From: Margaritispora aquatica
Lineage: Eukaryota; Ascomycota; Leotiomycetes; Helotiales; Discinellaceae
Direction: 5' to 3'
Length of the DNA stretch: 64,000 bases
Assembly: GCA_007644065.1 (NCBI GenBank)
Contig: VJWN01000003.1
Coordinates: forward strand, 310,001 to 374,000
Part shown: positions 39,013-51,800 of the stretch, one piece after another
How the letters are laid out: each line of letters begins with the position of its first letter
Position numbering within the stretch: position 1 is the first letter of the stretch
Position numbers and translations under genes: made by a program
Notes under the pieces: generated by a model
The model's input: the letters and a program-made list of their open reading frames with translations, nothing else
Database searches by the model: none
What the model was told of the DNA's origin: nothing

Positions 39013-39872
39013 CTACCTAATATTTAGTGAGGAAGTGGATTTTGAGTTATCCCCTCTCCCCACCCCCCCTAGTGAGGATGTTTGTTATATACGTAATAAG
39101 GTACAGAGTCAGGTAAGGTACCTTATGGTATGTCAGATGAGACGGGGTTGTTATTGTTGAGATGACTTGACAGGAGGACAGGAGGTTGTAGTGATTTATA
39201 TAGATACCTACTGATATATGGATACAACGTAAGCTTACCTACTAAGTAACAAACCAAACACCAGACGGGGAATAAAATAAAGTAGTGAGCGCCTTAATCT
39301 TGACTCCGAAAGGGATGAACTCCAATATTACCCTTTATTTACTATTACCTTAATTTACCTTAACTTTAACTTATCTGAGATGACCGTCACAAGCAATGTC
39401 ATTTGTCGGGTCGTTTAGTAGTAGAAGTATATACGAGTTGAGATACTTGACTGGCTGAGGTGAGCTGAGCTGGAGCTGGATAGATGGATCAAAAGTCCCA
39501 GCAGTGGGGTTGCCGCACGTGATGTCTACTTATGTTAGGGCATATTTTAACCTCCACATCTTCCATTCACTCGAAAGTCACCTAGGTAGGTACCTAGTTA
39601 AGCAGAAGAATATCAATCAAGAATCACGGTTCAAGTCAAAACCAAGGTATATTTGAGATGCAATTTGAATTGAATTTCGCTCATTGATTAACAGCCAAAG
39701 ACAAACAGCAAAAGGTCAAACGATGACCAGGTATTCGCAGCAAACCATCCCCCCTATACCAGCGACATATACATAATACGCGCTCCCAAAACGCCAGCAA
39801 TGCAATACAACCACCCATTTTTACATGTCCATTCATCCCCTCCAAATGCAATATTGTACAGTATCGAAGCAT
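39013..39872. other. Intergenic, nothing but short palindromic repeats
   Basis: Contains GGTACCTTA and CCTAGGTAGGTACCTAG type sequences (about 39112-39130 and 39580-39596), small self-complementary motifs also seen near 47.55 kb. No gene is supported. Confidence 0.5.
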
Positions 39873-41724
39873 TTAGACCTGAGCTGGAGCTGGGTTTTCC
39901 GGGTATTGACGTTCATCATGAACCATCAATCCAGCACCAGCTACTTGGCCCTTCTTGACATCTTGTCCACCAGTAGCAAGGTAAAGATTATCGGTATTTG
40001 CACCGGTGATACCATCACTTCCCAAATCTTCTGGCTTCCAGTTTGCCGACTTGCGCGGGCTAACATGGAGGATGTACATGGTGTCAATTTCCTCGAGGGA
40101 ACGATCCTTTGACTCGATGACAAAGAAGTAGACGATCCAGAACAATGCAAAGCAGCATGCACCAAAGACCATTCCGTACCAGTAGTGAATCTTGTCGGTA
40201 ATGAAGGTGGTGAAGAATGAGATGAGGAAGTTGAACAACCAATTGGAAGCAGTAGCGAGAGCCATGCAGGGGGCACGGTAGCGAGCTGGGTAAAGTTCAC
40301 CAACGATAGCCCAAACAAGAGGTCCCCAAGTTGTGGCAAATGCGACGATGAACAAGCAGGTAAACACAATCAGAACCTTGCCGGGAATTGGTGTGCTGGC
40401 TGGATCAAGAAGGGACAGATCGAGGGAACCGACAAGAGAGTAGATCAGGAAGCAGACGAACATCCATGCTGCACCTGCCATCAAAGCTGGGCGACGACCG
40501 CAGTTCTTGACAATCCAGAGTCCACCGATAGTAGCACCAACATTGACGGAGCCGAGAATGATGGAGGTGATGTAAGAGTTTGAGATACCGGTGGAAGCAA
40601 AGATGGTTGTTCCATAGTAGAAGAAGAAGTTGGCACCTGTAAGTTGTTGACCGGCTTGAAGAGTCATTCCGAGCAGAGTACGGTACATCATTCTTGGTCC
40701 TGTGAAGATTTCAGAGAGAGGGTGGTCGCCACCTGCGCGCTCGGCAGCAAGCTTTTCTTCAATTTCTGCAACTTCAAAGTCAATCAGAGGAGAGTAAGCG
40801 TCAACGCCGTAGAGACGACCCATGGTATTGCGAGCTTCTTCGGTGCGACCCATGCGGTATGCATAACGAGGAGACTCTGGGAGAAGAAGGATAGCAGATC
40901 CAAGAATAATAGCCCAGAGCGCAGATAAGCCGTTTGGAATTCTCCATTGAGCAGAGTTGCTGTATGATCCTTCGGTACCATAGTTGACCTAAACATGTTA
41001 GTTTTGGAGAGTAGATTATTGAGGAAGCTGACATACCATATAAGCAGTCCAGATACCAAGGGTGATGAGCAATTGGTAGGAGGAAACAGTTGGACCTCTA
41101 ATGCTCTTGGGAACAGACTCGGACTGGTACATGGGAACACAAGTACTGAGCGCACCAATACCCAAGCCAGCGACAAGACGGCCCATAGCGAATTGAACCC
41201 ACTGCCGATCGCTGGTAATTTCAATGACGACGCCGATAATGTAGGAGAATGCGGAGACTGAAATGGACAAACGGCGACCAATTCTATCTGCCATCCATCC
41301 ACTGAAGAGGCAACCAATGAGCGTACCGATACAGAGGAGACCAACGATTGTTCCTTGACGAGCAGCGGAAAACTTTCCATCTTCACCGAATCGCGCGAGG
41401 AAATCAGTCATAGCAAGGAAACCTGTGAAATATTAGAATTGAAATCCATCGAGGATTGATTTCGCGCATACCCGAGATTTGACCAGATTCGTAGCCAAAC
41501 ATGAAGCCTCCAATTGACGAGACCGCGCCCAACATCAAAGCCAGCATAGTAACCTTGCTCTCCTCGAGGAGGGCATCTGGATTGGAGACGGGGGTGTTGA
41601 CTTGCTTGGGGAGAGAGACGGTAGATCTGTTTGTCGCGGGCGTTTGCGAAGGAGTTGCGGATTCGGAATGGTCTACCTTCTCGGAGACTGTTGGAGTCGC
41701 AGCCTTTCTACTGAAGAAACCCAT
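39873..41724 (-). CDS. MFS hexose transporter (sugar porter family)
   Basis: Plasma-membrane sugar uptake protein, 584 residues with 12 expected membrane spans. Exons (minus) are 41724-41472, 41422-41037 and 40988-39873; the introns are 49 and 48 bp. The start MGFFSRKAATPTVSEKV is followed by a Ser/Thr-rich cytosolic N-terminus. Sugar porter signatures: MFGYESGQISGF in TM1, GWMADRIGRRLS, GRLVAGLGIGALSTCVP, PESPRYAYRMGR, QQLTGANFFFYYG and GPLVWAIVGELYPARYRA. The combination is that of high-affinity glucose/hexose transporters of ascomycetes. The C-terminal tail is long and polar. Simple repeats directly upstream may affect its promoter. Confidence 0.93.
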
Positions 41725-41956
41725 GATGGGTAAGATAATTGTGGTTGCGGTAGTAGTAGTTGCTGTCGTGGTGGTAAAGGTATTCAATTGATGAATGTTG
41801 TCGATGTTGGTTGTAAACAATCCGATGGTGGTGGTGATGGGGGATTGAGATATTTATATGATGAAGGAGTTGTGGATGTGGATGTGGATGGGAATGTGAT
41901 TGGGGAGGAGGAGAAAGAATTACATTGACAACGGATTTCGTCAATACTTTATATGA

Positions 41957-42033
41957 GAGTGGAAGTGGAAGTGGGAGTAGAGGTGGGAGTAGAAGTGGGA
42001 GTGGAAGTGGAAGTGGAAGTGGAAGTGGAAGTT
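41957..42033. repeat. GGAAGT/GGGAGT minisatellite
   Basis: Imperfect 6-bp repeat (GTGGAA/GTGGGA), about 13 copies, 230 bp upstream of the transporter start codon. Confidence 0.85.
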
Positions 42034-42170
42034 GTCAAGTGATCTGATGATGAATTGGTGATGGACTGCTCCTTCCTCCCCCCCAAAACTACGAAATAGT
42101 GGGGCGTGTTTGTCCCTTCCTCTTTCACTTGAATTGGGAACGGGAACTGGAGCTGGAGAATCTTTTTTTG

Positions 42171-42255
42171 CCCTGCCCTGCCCTGCCCTGCCCTGCCCTC
42201 AAATTCTTTCATCTCCATGACTCCATCTCCATCTCCATCTCCATCTCCATCTCCA
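42171..42255. repeat. CCCTG and CTCCAT tandem repeats
   Basis: Six CCCTG pentamers at 42171-42200, then about seven CTCCAT hexamers to 42255. Both are strand-asymmetric pyrimidine-rich tracts. Confidence 0.85.
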
Positions 42256-44519
42256 ACTTGGTCTCCATCTCGCAAGTCGGCACCACTTGGGCACTTGGAG
42301 GAACTTGTCGCTCCAGTTGCCATGCGGTCTATTCCACCACCATCCCATGAAGACCCAGAGTTTGGTTGACGAAGCAAAGTCCTTGACTCCTAGGTACGAA
42401 AATACGAAAACCGGGCCAGTCCTCAATAGAGTGGAGTTCCTGAATTCATTGCCCGTGGTACGACCGAGTAACAATGTTCCTTTCTTTCTTTCCCTTCCAT
42501 TTGCCTCTGTTCTCTCGTAAAAGAGAAAAACAGCTGTTCCTGCAGTCACTTTTGCTGACCAAACGAGAAATCCCAGTGCCGGACCGTCCGAACTCCCGAG
42601 ATCCAAGAGATTCAGATATCAGGCCATTTTTCAACACAAATCCCATGCCACAAACATCAACATCTAAAGGCAGCATGGATACGGTGTTCAAATCGCAGAT
42701 GACCTGCAGTTTGCCTCCTGGTGCCCCGTTTGGTCCAGGTCGTCTCTGCCATGCATGGACGGGTGGGTCAGCAAAAGAGCCGCATCGACAACACCCGAGC
42801 CCTGACAAGGTCACATCACCATAAAGCGTCCGAACAAGCATTGGCTTTCGAACCAAAGATCCATTTCGACATCAGAGAATCCACACATCACATTGAAGTG
42901 GATGACAAAGCGGATGTTTGGACAGCAAAGTCATTCTGGGACAAGGGAGACACTCCGGTAGAAAACGGCGATGCTCCTAAAATCCAGGATGCAAAGCCTT
43001 TCCGACGCCATGCCGAGAGGAAAATAGGGTCTGAAAAGGCCTGTGCATGAGGAAAATTGCAGGGCGTGCATCCACCAGCAGACTGCAAAATGACGAAGGT
43101 GCCGTGGGAAAACACCGGCTCGGTCTTATTCCAACCTCACCTCGTTTGAATCCACCATCGTGGATATCAGGAGATTTCGAAAATTCATCAGGAGACTTAG
43201 TTCTCGGAATGGTGTGAGAGACACACATTTGTTTCTTCATCTGTGATGTATAAAGGAAAGCTATTTCGCAACTTGAACACTCTATCCATGATGTTTCTCG
43301 TGCTTAAATCGAGAATGCTCTCGGTCGGATCTCAGAGAGGTTCATACGCAGTTGATACTGAGAGTCTGTACCGGCTTCGGGATCGACGGTGCATGAAGAT
43401 CATACGGGCGAGAAATTCTTGACCTTTCTTATTAATGGGGCGCCGACTTGTTGACCAAGACGTCGACTTCCTCGGCCGATGCCAAGATATCGAGAATCTT
43501 GATGGAAGTGTTGTTTGTTGTGACGCAAAGGTGAACAGATCGTAGCGAAATAAGGGTAACCTTCCGCAATTTCTGTTCGGAAGCATCCCCTCTCATGATG
43601 TCTGTTGTGCTTCTCGGGGCAGCAGCTACTATCGAAAATGCTCTTGGCTATCTTTAGTACATATGGTTAACATCGAGTAGATCAGATACATTATTACCTC
43701 GATCTGAGCAGTTTTTTTGCATCAAGTCTCCGGCACAACGCAGCCCAGAATACTATATCTTCGGTCCAACGGCTCTATCCTCTTCTGGTCTGCCGTTGCT
43801 AGGCTTGGTACGACAGCTTCATCTTTTCATATATCTCCATTGTTTTACCATATTCACGAAGGCATGAATGAAGAGCATGTTGAAATGTACAGTTTTTGTG
43901 CCATTCGATGTGCTTCTTCTTAACGAAGACTCGTAGAGCGAGTTTTGGGACACATCATGTGAGGGTATATGTCGTTGTCATCGAGTCAATCAGCCGTCTC
44001 TGGCTCCTCGGCATCCTGGTGATTCGAAGAATAGAGAAATCGATTTGAACAGTCACCCAGACTTATGCGCACGATGTATTCGTGGTGTTCTGCTGCATTC
44101 AAGAGGATGAATGGTAGCTTCAAGCATTTCATCTACGATGATGACGTTACCATAAATTATCCATCCCTCGACACAACCCACGAAGACAAGACATGATGTT
44201 GAGTTTGCTTGGGGGAAGCTGTGGTTTGGCCCTTGGTTCGACATCTCAGGTCTTTAGATCAGAGACAAGGTTTCGAAAAGGTATTATGAGCTTCACCTCA
44301 GGTTTCTTTCCACTGACTTCATGCCAAGATCACATGTACTGTGTCACATGACTTTCAATGTTGCTAACATTCAGAGTAAGCAGGTAATGTATCGTAGTCA
44401 ACACAGTTTAATTCAGCCTTGTAAAATGCTGGTGCCTATATATAGCCTAAAGTCACAGGTAATAGCAAAAGTACCTACAATCTGGCGTGATTCATTCTAT
44501 CACAGACAAAAGTTTCAGC

Positions 44520-46742
44520 ATGGATCGCACTCAATTATGCTTGTACTGTAGCAATCGTTCGTTCCAGTCCCTCCAAACCCCATATGGTCACGAGATTGAA
44601 GACCTTTTGAGTGGCAAAGCGACAGGAATACTACTGAGTGGCCCCAAAGTTGGCGCCACGAAGGTTCACTTGGGTTCATTATCAAGAATAAGACAGGATT
44701 CGTCCACCTGCGACCTCTGTGCTCTATTTTTCCACATTATTTCTCGACAAGGCGGGGTTTATAATACGAATCAAAATCTTAACGCAGAAAACATCTTCTT
44801 CCGAGCTGATCCTGACGTCTCATATTATGACCACATCTCCGATGCACGGAAGCTGGGGGGAGCGACTTGGATCCCGAGGCGGTTGTCGTTGACTGCGCAT
44901 ACTGCTGAGGACCCAGATGCTGTTATTCCTTACTTCGATCACGTGCTACAGGCTTGTGAAATCGAGACTGCGCTTTCTATTCCACAAGAAAATGACAACC
45001 ATATTAAGAAGCCGGAACGGACGATGCAATTTGGTGGAAGACGTAGGCTACTATTAGTGGACATTGAATTAATCAAGAGATGGATGCTAATATGCCAAGA
45101 GGAGCACAGCTCGAACTGTACATTGACTGCGAGTCAAGAAGAGCATGCGCAGTAAGTTATCAATCATGTCTTTGACTACATGGCATACACAGCAGTGATT
45201 GAGAGCCAGCACGGTCGCTGATGAGAGTATTACCACTGTGTCTCGGAAGCTAACTTTGATAATACTAGTTTCAAATACATTCGCTTTATTGACGTCAAGC
45301 GAAAGTGTATATGCCAACTCAAAAACGTCAATTCCTCTCGTATCAGTTTTGTGGCCCTGAGCTATGTCTGGGGCTCAGCACAAGTCATCCAACCAGTCAA
45401 ACTCGAAAACGCCAGCATATCTATGCTCGAACTCCCCCTTCTCTCACAAAAACCAACTTCCCTGAAACAATTACTGACGCAATACATTTGTGTTCCTTAA
45501 TTGGTATTGAATACCTCTGGGTAGATGGTCTTTGCATTATCCAAGACAACATCGAGGATCAAAAGTACCAGATTGGAAAGATGGCAGGCATCTATTCTGC
45601 GGCCGTCCTGACCATCGTGGCTGCCTTTGGCGACAACTCAAATGCCGACCTTCCGGGACTTCGACCTGACACCCGATTTTACAACCAGAGAAGTGTGGTA
45701 GTTATTCCACAGAGTGATGAACATCCAGGGTTGGCTCTGATGACAACAGTCAAGTCACACCCTCAACACTGGGATGAGTATTACTCCAGAGGTCTAGAAG
45801 ATATAGATTTCAGCGTATGGAACAGCCGTGCGTGGACGATGCAAGAACGGGCTTTGTCTCGTAGAAATCTCATATTCACAAAAGAGCAGGTTCACTTGGC
45901 GTGTCCGCAAGCTTATTTCTGTGGGGCCTTCCACTATCAAGATTTGACCTTGCTGTGTCCTGGGAGACATTCCACGGGTTGAGACGGCGAACAGCGTTCT
46001 CCAAAATACCCTTAACATCTTTAAACATGAAAGTTGTGTTTCCCAGCTGGTCTTGGATGGGATGGGTTGGGGAAGCGCATTGCTCTGTTAGTGATGATCG
46101 ATTAGAGAGGTAGGTATCTGCAATTAAGCTTGCGAAGTTGAATTGTAGACTTGCTGATGTAATTTCAGTGAACACCCTATGATCGTTTGCTACACTCATC
46201 GAAATAAGCCACTGCATTTTCTTCCAGTCGGGAACACGGGTCATATCTACTCGAGTCAAGCGTTTGTTAACCCTAACTGCGCCGAATTTATTGTCGAAGC
46301 CAATGTGGCAACCCACTTACCATTACTCACACCAAATAAATTGGCGCTTTTACCTGACAACTATCTCTTATTTTTCTGGGCAGAATCTGCCTTCTTCATG
46401 GTCAAGAGTCGGAAACCGTCAAGTAATGTTCTGAAGTCTTTCAAAGATTATGGCAAAGAGCCCCGGACAATGATCCAGAACAGTAGGGGCGAAACTGTTG
46501 GGAGCGTATGCAAGATGCCCCCCCAAGCTTCTAAGCTTTCCGAAGATATCGACATAAACCAAAAACAATTTATCGCTGTGGCTAGAAGAGCGATTCCAGA
46601 GATCCCGGATTATCCCCAGATCATCCTAGCACTACAGATCGAGTGGAAAGAAGGGATTGCATACAGGGTAAACATTGGCGAGATTGAGGAAGAAGCCTGG
46701 CAGGCTGCAAGTCCAAAAAGGTCTCTCATTGTTTTGGGTTGA
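44520..46742 (+). pseudogene. HET-domain (heterokaryon incompatibility) gene, broken
   Basis: Relic or recently broken member of the HET family, whose intact members trigger incompatibility cell death after fusion of unlike hyphae. The start MDRTQLCLYCSN is followed by a Cys-containing N-terminus (exon 44520-45151) and a 117-bp intron. The HET domain then begins YIRFIDVKRKC and SFVALSYVWGS. Near 45440-45465, at an A5/C run, the frame shifts and continues with EYLWVDGLCIIQD and SRAWTMQERALS. At about 45905-45935 the expected middle segment is missing and the frame shifts again to WGLPLSRFDLAVSWE and FPSWSWMGWVGEA. A last intron (about 46112-46168) leads to a 190-residue C-terminal part ending at 46742. 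Two independent lesions argue for a true pseudogene; the first alone could be a base-calling error. Confidence 0.85.
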
Positions 46743-48806
46743 GATGAAATCTCTCATCTGTCACGAAACAACATCACTGAGGTAGATAGTGCTGGGCTAA
46801 TTCCAAACAGTTTCTTTATATCAAAAATTGGACTTATAGCTCGCGATAATACTGTAAGTCTAAGTTCTGCGGGATTGGGTGCCAAATCTGGGGGAATTGG
46901 TCGTCACTGTTCTATGCACCTTCAACCGTGGCCCGTTACATTTGCTTGGCAACGCTGAAGTCAGACAATGTGCTACCTCGAATGGCACTAGCTGCAATGC
47001 CTGTCACCTTGCAGATGTATCGTTCTAAGAGGCCGTGTTCTCAGAAGCCGAATTGCCCAATCCCCTCCCTTTTTCAAGTACAGCAGCCATAAGGCCGATA
47101 AAGATCTCCAATTTCGTAGTAAGGGTTGAAGAGTTGAACAAAACCTTTCATAAACATTGGAAGTACTCAAGTGTTGACACCCAGGCCGTTATCAAAGAAT
47201 GTCTATCTCCTACAACATTAAAATGAGACCACCCATAGATCAGGCGTAAGGGCGATCATAGGTACGAAACACAATTACTGATAGGAAAAGTTTCAAAGTT
47301 CTTAGAAGGGCCTACTGGTCACGACTCAGATAACAATCAAAGACATTTTAACGTGCGCACAGATTTTTGAGATCCTTAGAGTCAACGTACCACTCAGTTC
47401 TCTAGGCTCAATATCACATGACCACCAGCTTTTCAACGAGGTGAGTGAGCAGGTAATGTTTTCTGAAATACTCATTTATTCTAGTAGCATTTGCATCTTA
47501 AGCTTGGTGCTTACCCTTCTTCTCTTTACTCAACCCAAATTTAGGATAAGGTAAGGTACCTTACCTTACCTTACCTTACCTTAGGTACCTATCAAATTAC
47601 ATTGATTATCACCTGACTTCGGCCACAAACCTGCCTTGGTCGATGATCAGCAACCTTATCTTGACCTCCAAAGCTTCTTTATCCCAAGTCAAATCCTTCA
47701 CGATCATTTCACCACACACACCATACACCATACAGGACTCTTCATCCAACAATCAAATCAGAGCCAAGTGGCTTGATTATTGAACATCCATCACTGCGCC
47801 CCCCGTTTTAAGGCTTATCACCTCTGGTATCACTGTCTCAGATCCCCTCCCCTTCTGAATTCCGTCCTCAGTCCTGTCCTCACACAAAGATCACGCAATA
47901 GGGCAAGGTCAAGTCAGCCTTCGTCCCTCGGATCACAAGCACCGAAGTGACAAGGCAGATTCGAGGTTGAACCAAACAACCGGTTCCTTGGTGTTGCTTT
48001 GATGGGGTACCACCAAAGGGAGGGCTGAAAGCCTGAAGGCCATGGATGGACCTTGAAACCTCGGTGGCTGTTCAGCCATGTTTCTTGTTGACAATGATAG
48101 CCAGTCATCGCCGACACAATGGAAAGGACTCAATTTGGGAGAAAGTTTGAAAGAGAGATGATATTGGTTCATGATATATGACTGTTGCCTTGATATCTCC
48201 GGGTTAATGCATGTTCTCGGTCAAGGACTCAGCACAATACGGCGGCTCCCGACAATTCATGGAGACACGAACACACACTTGCGATGGAATTCCATGATAC
48301 CAAAATTTTCCTTCCTGTAGCCATTCTTTAATCGTGGCGCATTAAGACTGAAGATTTGTTTTTTTTTTGTTTTGTTTTCCAATACGGAGGTATCCAATCT
48401 TTTGTCCAACTCACAGCCTCCAAATGTCTTCCCTTGTGGTCCGCCAAGGTACACAGGTACACTTTATTCAACCACCCGTTTTCAGCTCAGCAAGCCATCG
48501 CAATATGATTGGTCCATAAGCGGAACAACAAGCAAGCCTTCGGCTTTGGGTCTCATTTCGGACGCCTAAAATAAATTCTGGGGGGATGGGGTTTCGCCGT
48601 ACTACGGAGGTATATACCTCGGTGGCATTGCCTGTTTTGTGTCACAGAAATGCTTTCGACTTTCTCGCATTTTTATTTTCAACAGAGAGATCGCTATGTC
48701 GCATATTCCACTCGTTTGATCTAGGTTCGACATATTTGTGCGCAAGAGTATCATATCGTTTGAGAATTTTATCCGCAGTTTTTGCTGTCCTAGGTGGTTA
48801 GATAGG
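46743..48806. other. Intergenic region, no gene supported
   Basis: 2.1 kb. Contains the TTACC repeat/palindrome at about 47550-47592 and a T/G run at 48357-48377. The frame at 47035-47226 is unsupported. The last 200 bp probably hold the promoter of the large Ser/Thr-rich gene. Confidence 0.5.
47550..47592. repeat. TTACC tandem repeat flanked by inverted copies
   Basis: GGTAAGGTACCTTACC is a perfect palindrome and runs into four TTACC units that end with TTAGGTACC. The tract could form a hairpin. Confidence 0.8.
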
Positions 48807-51800
48807 ATGGGTTTCTTTTCAAAGAAGGGTCCTAGTGGAGAGGGGAGAAGGGTCAAATTGAATCGTGAGTTTGTCCAAATTCGTCAAGGAGGATCTTCTA
48901 ATGCGTTGCTAGGAACTGGAAATCCAGCATCTCGCCCTATACTTGTACGGATATGGGGTATGATAGGATGTTTGGCCATCACTCTAGGATTCATAGCTTT
49001 GATATTGGTGATTGAAAAGAAGCTACCTGATGGGTCGAAATCACACTTCCGTCCCACTTGGAAGCGAGATATGGGGGTAGATTATCTGCTACCTCGAGCA
49101 AATATATCAGCGGACCCAGGGCTTTTCTTTGGTAAGGAATATGTGACGCCTGCAGTAATTCGAGACTTATCATTAGCACCAGTACCTCCAACACCAACAA
49201 CCACCGCATTTCATCTATACACGTTTGCTCCACTTCATGGTCCGTTTGAGTTTGACCTCAACCTGCCTTGCAAAACTACCGAAGTATCGTGTACTACATC
49301 CAATATCGCAGGAAAGCTGCGAGCGAGAGGAGGTTATCTGATAACCGTCTGCAACACTGCAACTCACACGATTGCCTGCCCCGTAACGCCAACTCCAACA
49401 CCCACCCCGCCAACGCCTACGCCCACGCCAACTCCGACAGTGACGCCATCCTCCTCAATCGTTGGTCCGGATGGGAGTTGCTTACTCACTACAGTGTTCT
49501 GCCCGGATTTAGTGGGAGTGGATTGCTATACCACGTATTTGCGAGGACCTTGCACTTCGACAAGTAGTCGTACTAGCTCGAGTCCTATAATCACGCCGAC
49601 TCCAACCTCGACTGTTTCGGAGCCTGGAACCTGTCTGCTTGAGACGGTGTATTGTCCATATGATTCGGACTCTTACTGCTATACCACGTATTATAGAGGA
49701 GCATGCACATCCAGCAGCAGTAGTAGTCGTTCAAGTAGCACGTCCATTTCAAGTGTACTTAGCAGCAGTAGCCGGACAATATCAAGTTCAAGTGTAATCA
49801 TTACGCCACCTCCATCTTCGTCAAGCTCGACAACATCGAAGGTATGTATGACTGATACACTCATTTGTCCGTCAGAATCGAGCTGCTATGGCGTAATGGT
49901 ACCAGTACCGTGTACACTTTCGTCAAGCTCCTCAACATACATTTCGAGCTCATCAATCACATCCTCACAAACAAGCACGTCGTCTTCACAACCGTCCTCA
50001 ACAAGTAGCACGAACCCTTGCATCAGCCATCGAGTTAGCTGTCCATTTTCGGATAGAGGCAAAAATGGCAAAAGAGCCTATGGCGGCGATTGCACAACCA
50101 TCTATTTCACTGCTGCAAGTTGCCTACCCAGCTCTACAAGCACAACATCGTATTCATCGACTACGAGTATTGAACCGTGTGTGGTGAGCAATGTAGTTTG
50201 CCCAGCTCCCGGAGACAAAAGGCAAGAAACGGATTGTTCGACTTATTACTCCACATCCGCAAGATGTCTATCCAGCACGAGCTCTGTGTTATCAAGCTCG
50301 AGCTCTGTACTCTCCAGCAATAGTACAAGTAGCATGCCGTCTACGACGACATTGATTACTTCAAGCGCCAGAAGCATCAACTCTTGTATTGCGACCTCTG
50401 AATATTGCACGGACTACTACAACTCCGACACCCAGGAGACGGACACAATCTGCGGTACATCATATTCGACCATGACTGGCGGAGATTGCGGAACGATTAC
50501 GTCCACTTCTTCAATTTTCACACCTACAAGTACTTCTCGGTCCTCTAGCTCAACAATCACGCCAACGTCAAGTCTACCGACTTGTATGACAACAGCAGTG
50601 TCGTGCTCAAGCTATGAAGTGGTGGGGAAGCGGTATTTGCAAACCAGCTGCGAGACTTCGCTAGTGTCTATTTCTGGCTGTGGTAGTTCAACATCAAGCG
50701 TTTCCAGCTCTCGGACTTCGTCTACGAGCTCACGGATCACATCTACGTCTAGCTCAGTCTCGGTTTCGGTCTCGGTCAGCGTTGATACTTGTCTCAGCAC
50801 AGGGACTGTCTGCAGCACATTCTACCCCACAGCTAGCGTCGGGGCCGTCATTGCGTTGATGGGAGGCTTTGAATCCGATGAAGGAAGTCTGGAGCCAGTT
50901 GTGGAGTGCAGTACGACTTACGCACCCATGTCAAGTTGTCGAACGAGCAGCTCCAGTTCTAGCCGTACCAGTAGCAGCAGCAGTAGTAGCATTCTCAGCA
51001 GCAGCAGTAGTATTCTCAGCAGCAGCAGTAGCATTCTCAGCAGCAGTAGCATTCTCAGCAGCAGCAGTAGCATTCTCAGCAGCAGCAGTAGTATTCTCAG
51101 CTCTAGCTCATCAGTCACCATCACACTGTCCTCTCAGACATCTACGTCTACAGTCAAGACTTCGTCGAGCACGCCAAGTTTTTCCCCTTCGGTCTCGGCA
51201 ACACCATCGTCGTCTACGATCTCGGTGCAAGTGTCTTCGTCGAGCGTCTTGAGTAGTACGTCGGAAATATTGGTAGTTAGCAAGGTCTCCTCCCGAAGCT
51301 CAGAGACAGTATCTACCCAGAGCCCTTCGGTATCGGTATTGGTCTCGGTATCAATCTCATTACCTTCAAGTCCAGTATCGCCTTCAAGAACACCAAGTGT
51401 TATCATCTCGCCGAGTTCTTTGGGAACATCATCGGTGCCTACGCTAACACCAAGTGTATCACTCACCCCTTCCCTTAGCAATACACCCAGCAGATCCCCA
51501 ACTGTTAGCGCTTCTAGCTTCACAAAGCCGACCGAGATTATAAAGCTGGATACCAGTGTCACTGTCTCGAATTCAGCGTCAATTACAGTTTCAGCTTCAA
51601 TCTCAAAGAGCTCGGCAGAGTCCTTGTCTTCGCCCCCAACACTTTCGTCATCTGCATCGGTATTGTCATCGCAGTCTTCTACCACGCAAACTTCAGCATC
51701 AGTTTCGAAAGCTATCTCTTCAGTCAAGTCAACTCCAGTCACATCTAATCCGACATCTCAGATCACATCGGTTCCAACAAAGAGTGCCTCCTCAAAGACT

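Larger units (their letters stand above)
41725..44519. other. Intergenic region rich in simple repeats, no gene supported
   Basis: 2.8 kb. The part next to the transporter is full of short tandem repeats. Between about 42.4 and 44.5 kb several 80-140-codon frames exist on both strands (for example 42446-42856 minus, 42721-43050 plus), but none has a recognisable domain or consistent splice signals. Confidence 0.45.

Noticed and set aside
41957..42255. Repeat cluster considered as a CRISPR array or transposon end
   Set aside because: Units are 5-6 bp with no spacers, and no terminal inverted repeats or transposase frame occur nearby; simple sequence DNA in a eukaryote.
42446..42856. Minus-strand frame with GLGCCRCGSF, resembling a WxCCxCG zinc-ribbon start
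   Set aside because: No Trp, no matching second half, no supporting exon; probably chance.
50918..51124. Leu-rich minus-strand frame resembling a membrane protein
   Set aside because: Reverse complement of the serine minisatellite; an artefact of CAG/AGC repeats.
51134..51742. 202-codon acidic frame on the minus strand
   Set aside because: Mirror of Ser/Thr-rich codons of the large plus-strand gene.
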